A DNA stretch of 64,000 bases from Ascaphus truei (GCA_036426205.1 WSYH01001203.1:62001-126000), one strand, 5' to 3'. Counted from the stretch's first letter, positions 10,651-23,640 are shown. The notes: generated from the letters alone by a model not told the origin. Translations and numbers: made by a program.

Positions 10651-11495
10651 ATGGGAGGGCAGTTAACAACGGAACAAAGGTCAGACCTACTAGAATTATG
10701 TGACCAGTTCCCAGATGTTTTTTCGGAGCTGCCAGGGCAGACTAATTTAGTGTCCCATAGGATTGAGACAGAACCTGGCGTAAAAGTACGTTCCCGTCCC
10801 TATAGATTGCCAGAGGGCCGAAAAGACCTGGTAGAGAGGGAGATAATAGACATGTTGGAATTGGGCATGATCGAGGAGTCCCACAGCGAATGGTGTAGCC
10901 CTATTGTGTTGGTCCCTAAACCAGATGGGAAGGTGAGGTTTTGCTGTATCCAGATTTGATGCATATCCAATGCCTAGGGTGGATGAATTGCTTGACTCGC
11001 TTGGGAAAGCAGAGTATATCTCTACCCTAGATCTCACAAAAGGATTTTGGCAGATACCTCTAGCGGAACAATCCAAATGCAAAACTGCCTTCGCCACCCC
11101 TCTCGGGTTATACCAATTCATCACTATGCCATTTGGGTTACATGGGGCTCCAGCCACATTCCAAAGGTTAATGGACAAGGTACTATGACCCCATAGGGCA
11201 TATGCCGCAGCCTACTTGGATGACATTGTCATCTATAGCAGACACTGGCAGTCTCATATAAAGAGGTTAAGGGCAGTCCTAACGTCCTTAAGAGAAGCAG
11301 GGCTCACTGCAAATCCCAAAAAATGTGCCCTGGGTAAATCCACTACAAAGTACTTGGGCTATGCCGTTGGGGGAGGGATAGTAAGGCCACTAGCTAGCAA
11401 GGTGGCCGCCATAAAGGAAGTCCCCACCCCACAGACAAAGACACAGGTCCGCTCCCTTTTGGGGTTAGCAGGGTATTACCGGCGGTTTCATCCCC
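10651..11495 (+). pseudogene. RT: Reverse transcriptase of element B, broken
   Basis: The segment begins with the connection to RT (LPGQTNLVSHRIET, then RSRPYRLPEG) and continues MIEESHSEWCSPIVLVPKPD. A frameshift near 10945 is followed by [14 protein letters not shown] and [17 protein letters not shown]. An in-frame TGA (11186-11188, probably from CGA) precedes the catalytic YLDD (11213-11224). Homology ends about 11495, just after GYYRRF, where the sequence changes abruptly. The same domain is repeated at 37235, about 97% identical over ~440 bases and carrying the same TGA. RNase H is absent here and is found at 37700-38262. Confidence 0.85.
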
Positions 11496-12019
11496 AGTTG
11501 GTAGATATGGTCCCCTTCAGAAATCTCCCTCTAACTCAAATTGGGAGGATCCTCAGCTGAAAAGGAGGTACCTCTGTGTAGAGTATGCTAATGTCTTATT
11601 TACAAATAGTACACATCCCTAAATAGATCATATAAGGCTAATCAGTTTAAAGATCTCTTGTATGAAGGTATACTGGGCCTATCCAAAGGATCAAAACCCA
11701 AACAGCAGCTCTTCTTCGAGTCCAAATGAACTAATCCAGATGTAATGCCATCATACTCATTAGGTAATAACAATAGATTACCAAGTAAGTATCAACCTTT
11801 GTCACTGCCATCTTAAATATTTATTCTATTCTCATTTTTAACGTTTCTCTGTTATACTCATCATTATACAGTGTTCGACAAAATCCAAAAAAATACAGGC
11901 CCGTGGAGACTATTTGACCCAGTGCGACCTCCTCATGTTCGAACCAAAGAGCTGGGCGGGATTGGGGGCGGGACGAGGTGGCGAGCAGATTTTTTGATTC
12001 GGCGAGTAAATTTTGGGTA
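11496..12019. other. Unrecognised sequence at the left edge of the noisy block
   Basis: Follows an abrupt break in the RT of element B. No domain or repeat was recognised. From here to 37232 the sequence, where it can be compared with cleaner copies elsewhere in the window, shows dense small indels. Confidence 0.4.
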
Positions 12020-13035
12020 AACAAACCAGAGCACGTACCAGCACGTACTCTGTCTCACCAGCTAAAGATACTAAGAAAACCAGTGTAGTGAAAAAAAAAA
12101 TGCACAACTTTTAAACTGACACTAGTAATTAACTGAATTATAGCACCATAAGCCAATGTGCCAATGAGACAATTAATACCACACCATGGGAAATCGTCAG
12201 GTATAGGGGATAGAAGGGGAAAGAAGGAGAAGGGGACCTGAAACCCCACATGCAACAAAATAAAAAAACACAAAATGGAACACGGAAAAGCAACTAGGGG
12301 GGCGACGTTCGAGTGGTATAACTCTTCAATTGGCCCCATTCCCCCTGGTCCCAAAGGTCCCGAGGACTTCCTAAGCCTTACCCTCCACTGTCGACACTAT
12401 TACCACACTCGGCTAGTCAACTATAAATCGATGATTGTGAACAGACAGAGAGCATATGCAGAAATCAGATATCACAAACAGTTAATGAGAATGAGGCAAC
12501 CCTCTTCCTACCAATGCTCCTCGTGCCCTAGTGGAGTCTTGGGATGTGCTCACTGAGTTCACGCTGCTATAAAAAATTTTATTGGGAAAGTAGCCCGTCC
12601 TCTTTTTGCCTGGCTGGTGACGGTCACTAGTCAAGTGTCCTCTCTGGTGTAAATCCAATCGCTGTCAGACGTGGCCATCCTGGGACTGAGCATAGTGCAG
12701 ACCTTTCTCCTTCACTGCTGCTCGTTAGGATTGCCACTGCCGCATGCCGAGATCCCGGTTTGGGCAGCCCTGCTCTGCGGTAAGTGTGAGACAGGGTCAC
12801 ATCTTGGATCCTGTGTAACGTAATGATCGTGTTCCTCCTGCTTGAGATTCGCGATCACTGCGCATAAATACGCCGCGAGGTCCCGGTTTTACATTCATTG
12901 ATGCTGAGCACCATCTGTGTAGACTGTGAGGATGCGATGTTTGCGTTCATGCTGATACGAAAGCACTCGTAACGTCTGCCCTAGAACACACTGGATACTC
13001 CTGTACTGACTCCCCAACAAACACAACATAAAATA
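12020..13035 (+). repeat. Dispersed repeat P, copy 1
   Basis: Same orientation as 56200-57158 and inverse of 21012-22140. Shared landmarks are CCAATGTGCCAATGAGA, CCCATTCCCCCTGGTCC and ACACTGGATACTCCTGTA. Differences from the 56 kb copy are mostly one- to three-base insertions and deletions. It has no coding capacity. It joins Penelope-like sequence on its right. Confidence 0.7.
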
Positions 13036-16000
13036 GACTGCAACTATAAGTATTAATGCATGATAGACTACTAATGCAAAACCTAAATAGTACAAAGATG
13101 GACAGATAACCCCCTAGGGAAATAGACAAATAGAAAGGGATAAATACGCTAAAACTGACATCACACCTGAGTCCACAGACGAGTCTACCCACCCAATCAG
13201 GGTATACAACTACCCCACTGTCAAGGGTCCTGATCTAGAGGTGGGTATAGACTACTAGACTAGAAGACAGGATGGATCACTTGCCCAGACAATTAACCTT
13301 ACCACCCCTGACTCATACTTCAAGAACCTGAGCAATGGTCCGAATAGTGACTGCTGGTCCAGGTGCTGGTGGGAGGGGTGTCCTGGCGGGGTCCGCGAGG
13401 GTTAGTATGAAGGAGACAAACACAGCACATCATGGATTGAAGTAGCTACCACCTGATCAAAAATAGCACTCAGGTCTAATTCGTTTTAATTTCCTCTTGG
13501 GCTTCCAGTGTCCAAACGTCCGTATCTGCATTGTTCTCTTTTTGCAATAAAGGACGTCTGCTCGGTCCCCACCACAACGCCTCTTTCTCCCCCACACCAA
13601 TCTATTACCTGGTACCTCAGCTGGCTCACATTTGTGCCAGTTTGTGTAATTGATTTGGCGCAAAGACCAGAGTCATCAGGTTCACTCCGGTGGTCACTGG
13701 CGATCTTTATCGTATGTTGGATCCGTACCTATCACCTGTTGCCGTTGCCCTTTCTCCACAGAACCAAAACCACAAGGGCATTTAATGAGTACACTACCTT
13801 TTTAGACATACCAATGTAAAATTTCTTGAGATTGTAATATCTGTCGCGTGTGAGGATGTCGAACACGTGGAGGACCCCCTCCTGGGTAAACGGTTACATT
13901 TGAACGGCATTTTAGAATACCCTGTACACCCCCAATTTATGGAGCCCCCCCAGAATGTCTGAGTTCCCTTTTCCCCCAGGTCCTGCCATTCACAAGCTCT
14001 ATCTCTTTTTTAACACCCCAATTTTGTAAAGAAAATAAGGGGTTGAATGTGAAAAGTAGGGGAAATAAACGGGATCATTTTTCAATAGAGGCCAGTGCTC
14101 ATAGATTTTTTCACGATCTAAAACCCGATTGGGTATTGAATGTAGTGACAACACAACGGTATAGAGAACAGTTTTTTTTGGGGTGACTAACCCTGTGCTG
14201 TAACCGTAAGAGCGCACTACTTCTCTGGGAATAAGCCTCTGCCTTATCATCTCTGGGGTCTAATAATGAGTTAAGGATAACTCTTTTCCTAAACTTATCC
14301 TACATCTTATCCAGGCTAGCCTTAACCCACCCTCAGAGTTACTAATGTTCTCTATGCTCCTCACAAATTGGCTATATGTAAGCCCTCGCATGGTACAGTT
14401 ACAAGTAGGGTGAAAGCTACTATAAGTGTGCAGATTATTTCCTGTCTGTAGGTTTAGTGCAATAAGGTTGGGATTCTATCTATTATCCCTACAGAAATGG
14501 GTCGTATTCTATAACATCATCCGAGATCTCCCTGACTGACAAGTAAAGAGCCGATGGTAGCCCTAAGCCATGTTGATGTCTGAGACAAATGCCAATAATG
14601 ATCCACATCCCCAGCCAAATAACCACCCACATTGTCTATTTAATGACCCACAATTATCCCATCGATGATGATTACGGATGAGGGTAAACATACTCCTCCT
14701 CAAACCTAGCCATGAAAAGTGTTTGGCATATGTGGGTGCGACATTCGACACCCCATCGTTTGCTGTGCCCTTGTTACCTTAACGTAAAGGTCTACCTCAA
14801 GAGAAATAACTCTCCTTGGGATAAGCTCGCAGAAGATCCAGTATAAGCATATGTTCCTCTCGTGTGTGTAATGCCTCCTGTAGCTAAAGTCTCCTTAACG
14901 CGCAATCCCCGTCACAGATGAGGAATCGGGTATAAAAGCTATTCACCGTCAAGGGTAGACCAACAATACATTGTGGTAAATGGTGGAATAGAGAATATCT
15001 TATCTCAGAAGTGCGTAGTATCCTGAACACAAGATTTGGAGTTATCTACAAAACGGTCTCATTAGTTTTATCTAAACAAATCGCACAGTGGTTGGAAAAA
15101 TGGAATCCGTTCCTGCCACTATCGTCTAACCCGGAGGGATTTAAACTCTTGTGCTATTTAGGTAACACATAGAAGACTCGATGTGATGGGTGTCTTTTTT
15201 TAGAAGGAAGTCTTTTCTGTTTTTTTGGTATTACAAATACAACACAGCCTTCATAACCATGTCATGACCCTCAGAGAACCTGGTAATATAACAAATAGGG
15301 TTGTGATCCAATTCATCACATATAGTTATTAATAACACCTCTAGTTTGTTTTAATATCTCCTTCCTATTTATCAGAACGATCATTATCACTATCGCCCCA
15401 ACCCTTAATAGCCGTTTTTAATTATGAGTCAGGGTCTGTTCTATCTCCGTTCTATGTCCTCGGTCCTTTCTAGAGAATTGTTATTTGATTAAGTCGTGGT
15501 CTACCACTTTGAGGCATCAAATATCCCTCTGTCACCAGGAGTATACGTTTCTATTGTATGGTTAATGGGAGGAGGTTTAAATTTGCCCTTGTTCTTACAA
15601 CTCTTCTGTGAGAATATGAAACGGTGGAATCAAAACCAAACGTCATTATCACGTGGGTTGCTGATGAACAGGGGTTCTTAAGAAAGAACCCCTTAAGGCG
15701 TAAGTTCCTAAAAGAAACGGCAAAAATCCACAGCAAGTTGCAAGATATATCAGGGGGTTTGGTGGGTACAAATGAGAGGCCCTTGTTCAATATACTGTTC
15801 CCAATTGTTCGTTGGTTAAAGGTCTTACCCAGAATATTCAACTCCAGTGAATCTATCTGCTACAGTGTCTGTGCATTCCTCTCCTACTGTCCGTGTGCCT
15901 CGGTGCTTTCTCCCGCCCTCACACGGCCTTGCGTCGACCACCCTCGGAGGTCTTTGCCCTCTAAAAAATGCGGAACCACCCCTGGCCGACGAATCGCTTC

Positions 16001-16395
16001 CTGTGGAGTCCATGTAATCTGGATCTGGTTTGAGTACCTGAATGGACCCTGGGTGCCTCCACCCGGTTCAATCTCCCCCTGTTGTTGGGTTCTCCGACTG
16101 ACCATGTGTAATACCTTATTACTAGTTAATCCGAGTGTCCCTCGAATACTTTTTGCCTTTTACGTGGCTCTAATGTCTCTACTAAATGCTGTAGCTTATC
16201 CTCTAAACTTTCTCAGAATATTGAGATCAGTCTTCGACAGAGAGGTTTTTTAAGAACCTACTATGTATTCTCGTGACCTCTGTCCTTGGGTCCCTATAAT
16301 GGGCTGGTGACTCTGTTCTCTAGTCAATATAATTAATCCTAAAGATCACTTATGTAAAAATTCCTCCCATTTAGTGCAAAAGCCTTCTGATCGGC
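13036..16395 (-). mobile_element. Penelope-like retroelement, degenerate copy
   Basis: On the minus strand, 14720-14563 encodes SNVAPTYA, from the conserved RT block G-T-A-M-G-S-N-V-A-P-x-Y-A of Penelope-like elements. Near 13660 it encodes HKCEPAEVPG, the end of the GIY-YIG nuclease region that is clearer in the opposite copy. The whole stretch is the inverted counterpart of 16965-20998 (13036 pairs with about 21000, 16195 with about 17125). It lacks the 0.76 kb insertion found there. Penelope-like elements join a telomerase-like RT to a GIY-YIG endonuclease and often sit in inverted or tandem arrays. No frame is intact. Confidence 0.7.
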
Positions 16396-16689
16396 CAATA
16401 CGCATGGGTCTCAAATTAGATCGGAGACCCTGGGGATACGTTTCACCCTAAAGTACCTCAGCTAATGTGGGTTGCGTGTAATTCCAAGTTTTATTTGCTT
16501 GCTTTAATGATTTGTTCCAAATCTTGCGAGATTTACCAATGGGATTCCCTCCTCTAAAAAATTCCCTGTCGCCCCAACAGAGTGTGGCTATCATTAAGCA
16601 TCCCACTCTGAATAATTGATTATTAGCATTAATTGAAGGAGGTGACAATATCTTGTGACAGCGACATAGTCACAACAAAATACGCAAAG

Positions 16690-16964
16690 GTGCCCGTCTA
16701 TAAAGGGTCAATCCTATGGGCAGGAAAGGGGGTATAGACAAGCACTCTGACTGACAGAAAAATAACAAGGTCCAAGGTAAAGGGGGTAGAGGGGAAAGAA
16801 GAGAAAAGGGGAAAAACCACACAAATGGAAAAAGGAAGCAAAACTAAGGGTGGCGACTTTTTGAGGGTACCCTCTTCATCTGTCCCATTTCCCCCTGGTC
16901 CCAAGGGGACCCAGATGTACTTCCCTAATCCTTCCCCTCCCCACCGAGTCATAAGGATTTTTTG
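16690..16964 (+). repeat. Dispersed repeat P, partial copy between the two Penelope-like copies
   Basis: Matches the middle of P (56380-56570): the GGGGTAGAGGGGAAAGAAG tract, then CCCATTTCCCCCTGGTCCC and ACTTCCCTAA. It is in plus orientation and single copy, so it is the loop of the inverted Penelope-like pair. The ~295 bases on its left (16396-16689) hold nothing I recognise. Confidence 0.65.
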
Positions 16965-19900
16965 CATCTAAATGGGGAGGGAATTTTAAATAACGCTCTT
17001 TAGATTTAATTATATTGACTATAAACAGATTACAAGGCAACCTTCATAGAGACCAAGACTGAGGTCACGAGACTACAAGAAGGCTCTTAAACCTTGCTGT
17101 CACAAACTGAATCTCAATATTCTGAATAAAAGTTTAGATGATAAGCTTTACATCATTTATTCGAGACATAGAGGGCAGGTAAAGGCAAAAGTATTGAGGG
17201 ACACCTCGTGCATTAACTCGTAATAAGGTAATACCAGGCCAGTGGGAGAACCCAACAACAGAAGGATTACAAATGTTGGAGTGTCCCAGGGTCCATCCAT
17301 GGTACTCCCAACTCAGAATCAGATTACATGGACTCCACAGGCAACTCGATTCGTCGCAGGGTTCCAGTCTTTTTAGAGCAAAGACCTCCGCGTGTGGTGA
17401 CGCCAGGCTGCGTGAGTGGCGGGGAGAAAGCACCGAGGGCCCCGGTACAGTTAAGGAAGAGGAATGGCAGACACTGTCGCAGATCGCACTGGGTAGGTGA
17501 ATATCCTCTGTAACTACGCTTTACCATGACCAATTGGAAGTAGTAGAAAAGTGGCCTCTCATTTTTACCCACCAACCACCTTGATATCCTTAGAACTTGA
17601 ATGTGATTTGCTCTATTCTTTAGGAATTCACCCTGCCTAAGGGTTCTTTACTTAAGCACCCATGTTCATTATCACCCACGGGGATTAAATTAACGTTATG
17701 AAAGTTGATTTTCACACCGTTCATATTCTCACAGAAGAGTGTAAAACAAGGGGCAATTTCTAACCCTCCTCCCCATTAACCATACACATAGAAACTTATT
17801 CTCCTTGGTACCTATGGTATGATCGCACTCAAAGTGATTAGACCATGACTTAAAAATAACCATTTCTCTAAAAGGAGCAGGCACTTATCAACAGAGTAGA
17901 ACAGACCCTACTCAATAAAAACCTGCTGATAAGGGTGGGGCTATAGTGATAATGGATCGTTTCGGATTATAGAAGAGATTATTAAGACAATCTTAGAAGT
18001 GTTAATACCTATGATAATTGATCACAACCCTATTTTGATATTAACCAGGAGTTTATTTAGTCATATACATGATGGTCTTATGAACAGGCTGTGTCATTAA
18101 CCAACAACAGAAAGACTTCCTTCTAAAAAAAGATCCCATCACACCGGTCTTCTATGTGTTAACCTGAATATACAGAGTTTTCATATCCCCTCCGTAGACC
18201 GATAGTGGCGCACGGATTCCTTTTCCAACCCTGTGCGATTTTTTTAGATAAACTGACTAAACCGTTTTAGATAACTCCAATCTTTTGTTCAGGCTACGTA
18301 CGCACTTCTGAATAAGATCTCCTCTATTCCACGCATTTACCACTAATGTATTGTTGCATACCCTGACGTTAATATCTTATATATACCTCGATTCCTCATC
18401 TGGAGGAGGTTCGCAGCTGTGGAAGGAGACTTTAGCTACAGAGTCCTTCACACACCCGAAGGAACATATTCTTATACTGGTCTTCTGGAGATTCTCCTCA
18501 GGAGAATTAGTTTCTCTTTGAGGGATACCTTCTTACGTTCAGGTACAGGCATAGCGATGGGGTCGATGGCAACCCACATATGCCAACTTTTCATGGCTAG
18601 GTTTTGAGGAGGAGTATGTTTACCCTCTCCCGATTTCATCACCATGGGCCTATGTTGGTGCGCTACCTTACATCGACAATTTTGTCTATTTGGCTGGGGG
18701 ATGTTGATCAATTGGCATTTGTTCTCACATTCACCTGGCTAGGGCTAACTACCCTTCGGCTTTCCTTGTCAGTTCAAGTGAGATCTCGGTGATTTTCTAG
18801 ACAACCGACCATTTCTGTAGTGGATAATAGATAAAATCCATCTATTACTAAACCTACAGACAGCAATATCTGCTACCCTATAGTAGCTTTCACCCCCTGG
18901 TACCGGTGCGAGTCTTTCCTCTTTTCCATATAGCCCAATTTTGAGGAGCAAGATGCATCATTAGTACCTCTTATGTCGTAAGGGGACTACGCCTGGATAA
19001 GAAGAAAGAAGAAAGAAGCAAAGGCACACGTTTTCCTCAAAAGGAGGTTTAATATTCCATAAAATCCACGTTCGGAGTCCTAATACTGCTTTTCTCAAGG
19101 TTAAGGCTCCCAACACCAGAAAACATTCAAAATATATACCCACCCCCCTGATACTCACCCCTAGCCCGTTCTGCCACATAAAACCCAGGACGTTGACGCC
19201 CACCATGACGTCAGTAGCGACCGTATGGCGCCACCCCTAGTGACTTCAGAACGTTGAGTCTAAATCCCTGCAATACAGCACGAGCTGTCTTGGAGGACTG
19301 CGCCACAAGCCCCACCTCTCCCCAGACTGAACACTCCCCCCTGACGACATCAGCGTGACCCCGCCGTCATGGGGGGGAAGAGGGGTGGGGGCGTGCCCAA
19401 TCAAAGATTGTAAACTCACAGGGCTGGTACAAAGATGTATCGTCGGCATGGGATCAGTGTCAGAGCAGGGAGGTCAGGGGTGTTGTATATATTTTGACTG
19501 GTTTTCTTGTGTTTTGTTGCCTTTCACCTTGAGAAGGCATAATTAGACTGCCGAAACGTTGGACGTTTTATGGCATATAAAACTCCTTTTTAGTAAGACG
19601 TGTGCCTGCTTCTTCTTCGTTTTGTACTGGCCACATTTGGGAGCTAACAGGAGCTCCCTATGACCCACGGCAACCGGCGCTAAGTACCCAACCCCACCTC
19701 TATTACTCTTGATATTGAAGTGGCGTTTTTCTCATCCGTCTGTCTTGTAGCCTGGATAGACGCAGGATAATTTTTAGGAAAAGAGGGTATCCTAAACTCA
19801 TACTTAAGACCAGAGATAAGGCAGATGCTATGCCCAGAGAAGAGCTCTTACAGGGTACAGCACAGTGTGTCCACCCCCAAAAAACAGTTCTTTATACCGT

Positions 19901-20998
19901 TTGTAAACTACATTCAATACTCCTCGGTACATCAAACATATCATGACTGATGCACTGGCCTATAATTGCAAAGTGATCCCTTTTTCCCCATTTTCCCATT
20001 CAAACCCTTATTTTCTTACAAAAGGGTCGTATAGAAGAAATAGACTTATGAAGGCAGACATAGGGTGAAGGGACAACTCAGACCATTTCTCGGGACTCCT
20101 AAATTGGGGTGTTACAAGGTTGTTCTAACTGCAGTCAATGTACCCAGTTTAGCAGGAGGGCCCCCCCACGGTTCGACATCCTGCATCACCGGACAGATAT
20201 CAATACTGAAATTTTTCACGTGTAAATGGCTAAAAACGTAGTGTACCTCATTAAATGCCCTTGTAGTTTGGTTTAGTGGGGGAAACGACCGCAACAAGTT
20301 TGAGGACCCGAATTCGACAACATAAAGCGGCCATCCGCGGGAGTGACCCTGACCGCTTCCGGTCACCCATCACTATCACTTCACACCACACTGGGCACAA
20401 AGTTGAGCCAGCTGAGGTTCCAGTTCATAGATGTTGTGAGGAGAAAGAGGGCATATTGGGGGACCTGCAGAGTTCCTTATTATTTCAAAAAGACACAATG
20501 GATAAGACATTGGACACGGTAAGCCCCCAGAGGCATTAAATAACCGAATTTTAGACTAGTTGCTATTTTGATCAGGTTTGGTACTACTTCACTCCATGAT
20601 TTTCTGTTTTGTCCCTCCTACTACAACCCTCGCGGGTCCCTCAGGACACCGTCCCCCACCAGACCTGACCAGCAGTCAACTATGCGACCGTTGCTCTTGT
20701 TCTTAAGTATGGGTCATGGGTTGTAAGGGTTAATGTCTTGTAATGATCCATCCTGTCTTCTTAGTCATCTCTATCCACCTCTAATCAAAGACCCTTAACA
20801 TGGGGTAGTTGTGGACGCATTTCACTATTGTACCCTTGAGTGTTTGGAGACTCGTCTGTGGACTCAGGGTGATGTCTTTTTTATCCTTATTTTTATCTTT
20901 TATTTGGTCGCCCCCCCCTTTTTTCCCTAGGGGGTTATCTGTCCATCTTTTGACTATTTAGTTTATGCCTTAGTAGTCTATCACTGCCTTAATACTTA
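16965..20998 (+). mobile_element. Penelope-like retroelement with RT and GIY-YIG nuclease remnants
   Basis: At 18530-18600 the plus strand encodes SGTGIAMGSMATHICQLFMA, the Penelope-type RT block. Around 18660-18690 one frame reads LPYIDNFVYL, the position of the catalytic YxDD (last D here N). At 20225-20440 it encodes VVYLIKCPCS, then VGETTATSLRTRIRQHKAAI and GHKVEPAEVPVH, a GIY-YIG nuclease domain with its conserved arginine and histidine, interrupted by a stop and a shift. Frames are broken throughout. The order RT then GIY-YIG is normal for the family. A separate element is inserted at 18991-19758. Confidence 0.75.
18991..19758. mobile_element. 0.76 kb insertion with ~110-base inverted ends, inside the Penelope-like copy
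   Basis: GCCTGGATA occurs at 18991-18999 and again at 19750-19758, and only once at the matching point of the opposite copy (near 14320), so this is a later insertion with a target duplication. Within it, 18994-19106 and 19517-19625 are inverted repeats of each other. Both contain GGCACACG, a TAAAA-rich tract and a CTCAAGG/CCTTGAG block. The right one reads CCTTGAGAAGGC then GCCGAAACGTTGG, the sort of stem-plus-GAAAC core seen in Penelope-associated hammerhead motifs, but without a full CTGATGA. No coding capacity. Confidence 0.6.
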
Positions 20999-21011
20999 TA
21001 GTTGCCTTCTA

Positions 21012-22140
21012 ATCTTTATTTATTTGTTTTGGGAGTCCCCTACAGGAGTATCCAGTGTGCTAGTGGCAAAGAGTTACAGTTCCATCCAGCAATGACGCAA
21101 CATTGTGTCCTCATCAGGGCTCCAACAGAATGCTGCCCTCATATCATGAACTGGCAACTGGGACCATCGCGCTGCGCAGTGAGCGAATATCAACAGCAGG
21201 AACTGATAGTACGTCTCCATCAGCTCCAAAAGACACTGTCTCACACTACCAGAGCGGACTGCCAAAACGGGAATCTCGAGCATGCGCATGGCACGCCTCA
21301 CGAGCAGTGAAGGAGAAGATTCTTCACTGCGCATTCCAGGCATGCCACTTCACATCGCTCCGATTACAACCAATAGTACCCTGCTATTGACTTCACCAGC
21401 CAGGCAAAGAGTGGACAGCCTACTTTCTCCACTATTTTGAGCATGAACTTCAGTGAGTACGCCCAAGCCTCCACAGTTCACGAGGAGCAGAGGACCATAG
21501 GGTTTTGCTCATTCTCATTAACTGTTTGTGATTCTGATTTCTGCACATGCTCTCTGTCCTGTTCACAATTCATGATTTATAGCTTTTTGGCTAGCCGGTG
21601 TTGGGATTATCTGACCGTAGGACGGGAAGGCTTAGGGAAGTCCTCTGGGACCCTTATGGACCAGGGGGAATGGGCCACATGAAGAGGTTACCGCTCGAAA
21701 ACCGACGCCCCCGTAGTTTTTCTTTCCTTGTTCCATTTTGTGTTTTTTTACCTTTTGGGGGGTTTCATTTTTTTTTTCCCCTTCTCCTTCTTTCCCTCTA
21801 CCCCCTATAACCTTGACTTTTCCCATGGTTGTATTAATGTTTTTCCCCTCAATGGCACATTGGCTCTTGTTGCTATAATTTCAGTTTATTACTAGTGGGA
21901 TTAAATGGGTTCATTTCAATTTTCACTACCTGGTTTTCTTTAGTAGGGCTTTAGCTGTGACAGGCGTGATGTTCTCCTCTGCTTGGTTTGTTAGTATTTT
22001 AGGGGAATAGGGTCCCCTCCTGTTCCGTGCACCCTGCAACCTTGCTTATTTTCTCAGCTGAGTGCTGTCTATCACCCCCCTTTCCTGGCCCGTGATTTTT
22101 CGTTGATTTGTCACCACTGATTATAACCCATCCCTAGTAC
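21012..22140 (-). repeat. Dispersed repeat P, inverted copy; start of the left palindrome arm
   Basis: Reverse complement of 56075-57158: ATCTTTATTTATTT at 21012 answers AAATAAATAAAGAT ending at 57159, and 21386-21460 answers 56718-56785. To its left it runs into Penelope-like sequence. In the right arm the matching point runs instead into the LTR of the IQ element at 57159. Confidence 0.75.
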
Positions 22141-22499
22141 AATATTTTTTGTTCGGTACACTCATTTTAAAAAGCAGAACATTCAAATATTATAAAACAA
22201 GGCAATCTATATTAATAACACCATTTTATATAATCGTTCCAGAAGAGAATGCCATGGAACATCTCCAAAGCACAACAGAATGCTCACTGATGGGCAAACA
22301 CTGAAAACAAGCAAGATGTAAGCCAGGATCAGAAGGATTTTTGATGTAACATTTTCTAAACAACAAAATATCGAATGTATTGTCGATTATTTATTTTTTG
22401 TACTTTTTTTGTCTGATGCATTCAAACTGTTCATTAACTGAACAACTTAGATTCTTTAAAAACTGATACAATTACTATTAGTGTCGTGTTTTATCAGAT
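22141..22499. other. AT-rich spacer, mirror of 55690-56075
   Basis: No feature of its own. It aligns in reverse complement with the spacer between repeat families in the right arm. Confidence 0.5.
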
Positions 22500-23640
22500 G
22501 CCCTGTTTATATTTTTATGCTAATAATGTATGTAGGCAGGTTCCCCGTGTTCCTTACCTCCCCGGTTGGGCTGCGGAGGTGCAGGGTACGCTCAGGGGTA
22601 GGAAGGCTATCGGATTGAATATGGTTGCATAGGCCCATGCAGTCGCGCATGTTCATAGTTGGGCTGCAGGGCGGCAAATACATGTAGGGAGCCTTCACGG
22701 GGGACTACACGCCCCACAATGCACAGGCAGTTAGTCAGAGGTGTCGGGAACCACCAACAGGGGCCGCAGCCATCGCCCTGCTTACTGATATTGATAAGTT
22801 TCGCGCTGTAGCCCACCACCAGTCTGCAGAGGGAGTCTGAAGCTGAGAAGTAGGTTGGTCCCAGGGAGCCCGTGCTTCCTGGACTATGCCTGCTTTTCCC
22901 TTAGGCCCCCAAGTAGGCCTCTATACCAAAACCCGATTGGTGGCTGCTCCAGTGACAGGCCTCATAGATAGGACGCTATCCTCATTAGCCTTATAGTGTA
23001 GGGACACAGCAGGGCGCCGCGCGCCAGCGAAGCGGCCTTGTCTGGGACCAGATCTTCACCTACAGTACGAGACACCTGCATGGGTGGCAAAACCATCCAT
23101 GTGTGGGAACCCCCCAACGTAGAGATGCAGGCTTCACTGTACGTCACTGGCTCCTTTGGATCCCATATTCTGCATCGGCGTACCCGGGGGCTGGTACTGC
23201 ATCGCGCAACCCGGGGGCTGAGCAACCCGCGGGGTAACCTCACCTCACCACGTGAAACCAACTATACACTTTTGTTCTTGTGGGGCAGCGCTGTCTCACA
23301 CATTGGGTGGTTAATGTTCCTAGTGGACAAACCGGGGAGGTTAGATCATCTGGGCACCGCAATATACTTCGGGGGTAACCCCACCGGGTGTGGACATGGT
23401 TGTTGGGAGGCATGGTAACTGCTGTACGGGCCCTGCTAGCTTAGAAATGGTTCGCTGTTTATTCTTATTCTTAGTCCCCTGTTCAGTAAAACCGGTTATA
23501 TCATACCAGTGTGTATTTCTTATTGTCCTGCAACGGGGATTCTCGCCTGTCACGGTAGACCAGGTCTCATCAACCAATTACACCGTGATTCTTGGATTGA
23601 CACGAACAAGAGGGCAAAATAAATTGTATTTTATTTCCGT
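22500..23640 (-). repeat. Dispersed repeat X, copy B, left arm
   Basis: Reverse complement of 54590-55690. Shared landmarks are CAATATCAGTAAGCAGG, GACTACA(A/C)GCCCCACAATG on the minus side, and a CCCGGGGGCTG tandem pair near 23180-23220. It differs from the right arm mainly by single-base indels. Function unknown; LTR-like in size and promoter-like motif content. Confidence 0.65.

Noticed and set aside
15624..16253. 209-codon plus-strand frame
   Set aside because: It runs antisense to the Penelope-like copy and has no domain; composition looks random.
19517..19565. A confirmed hammerhead ribozyme
   Set aside because: Only the stem and GAAAC side are visible; the CTGATGA side and cleavage triplet could not be placed.
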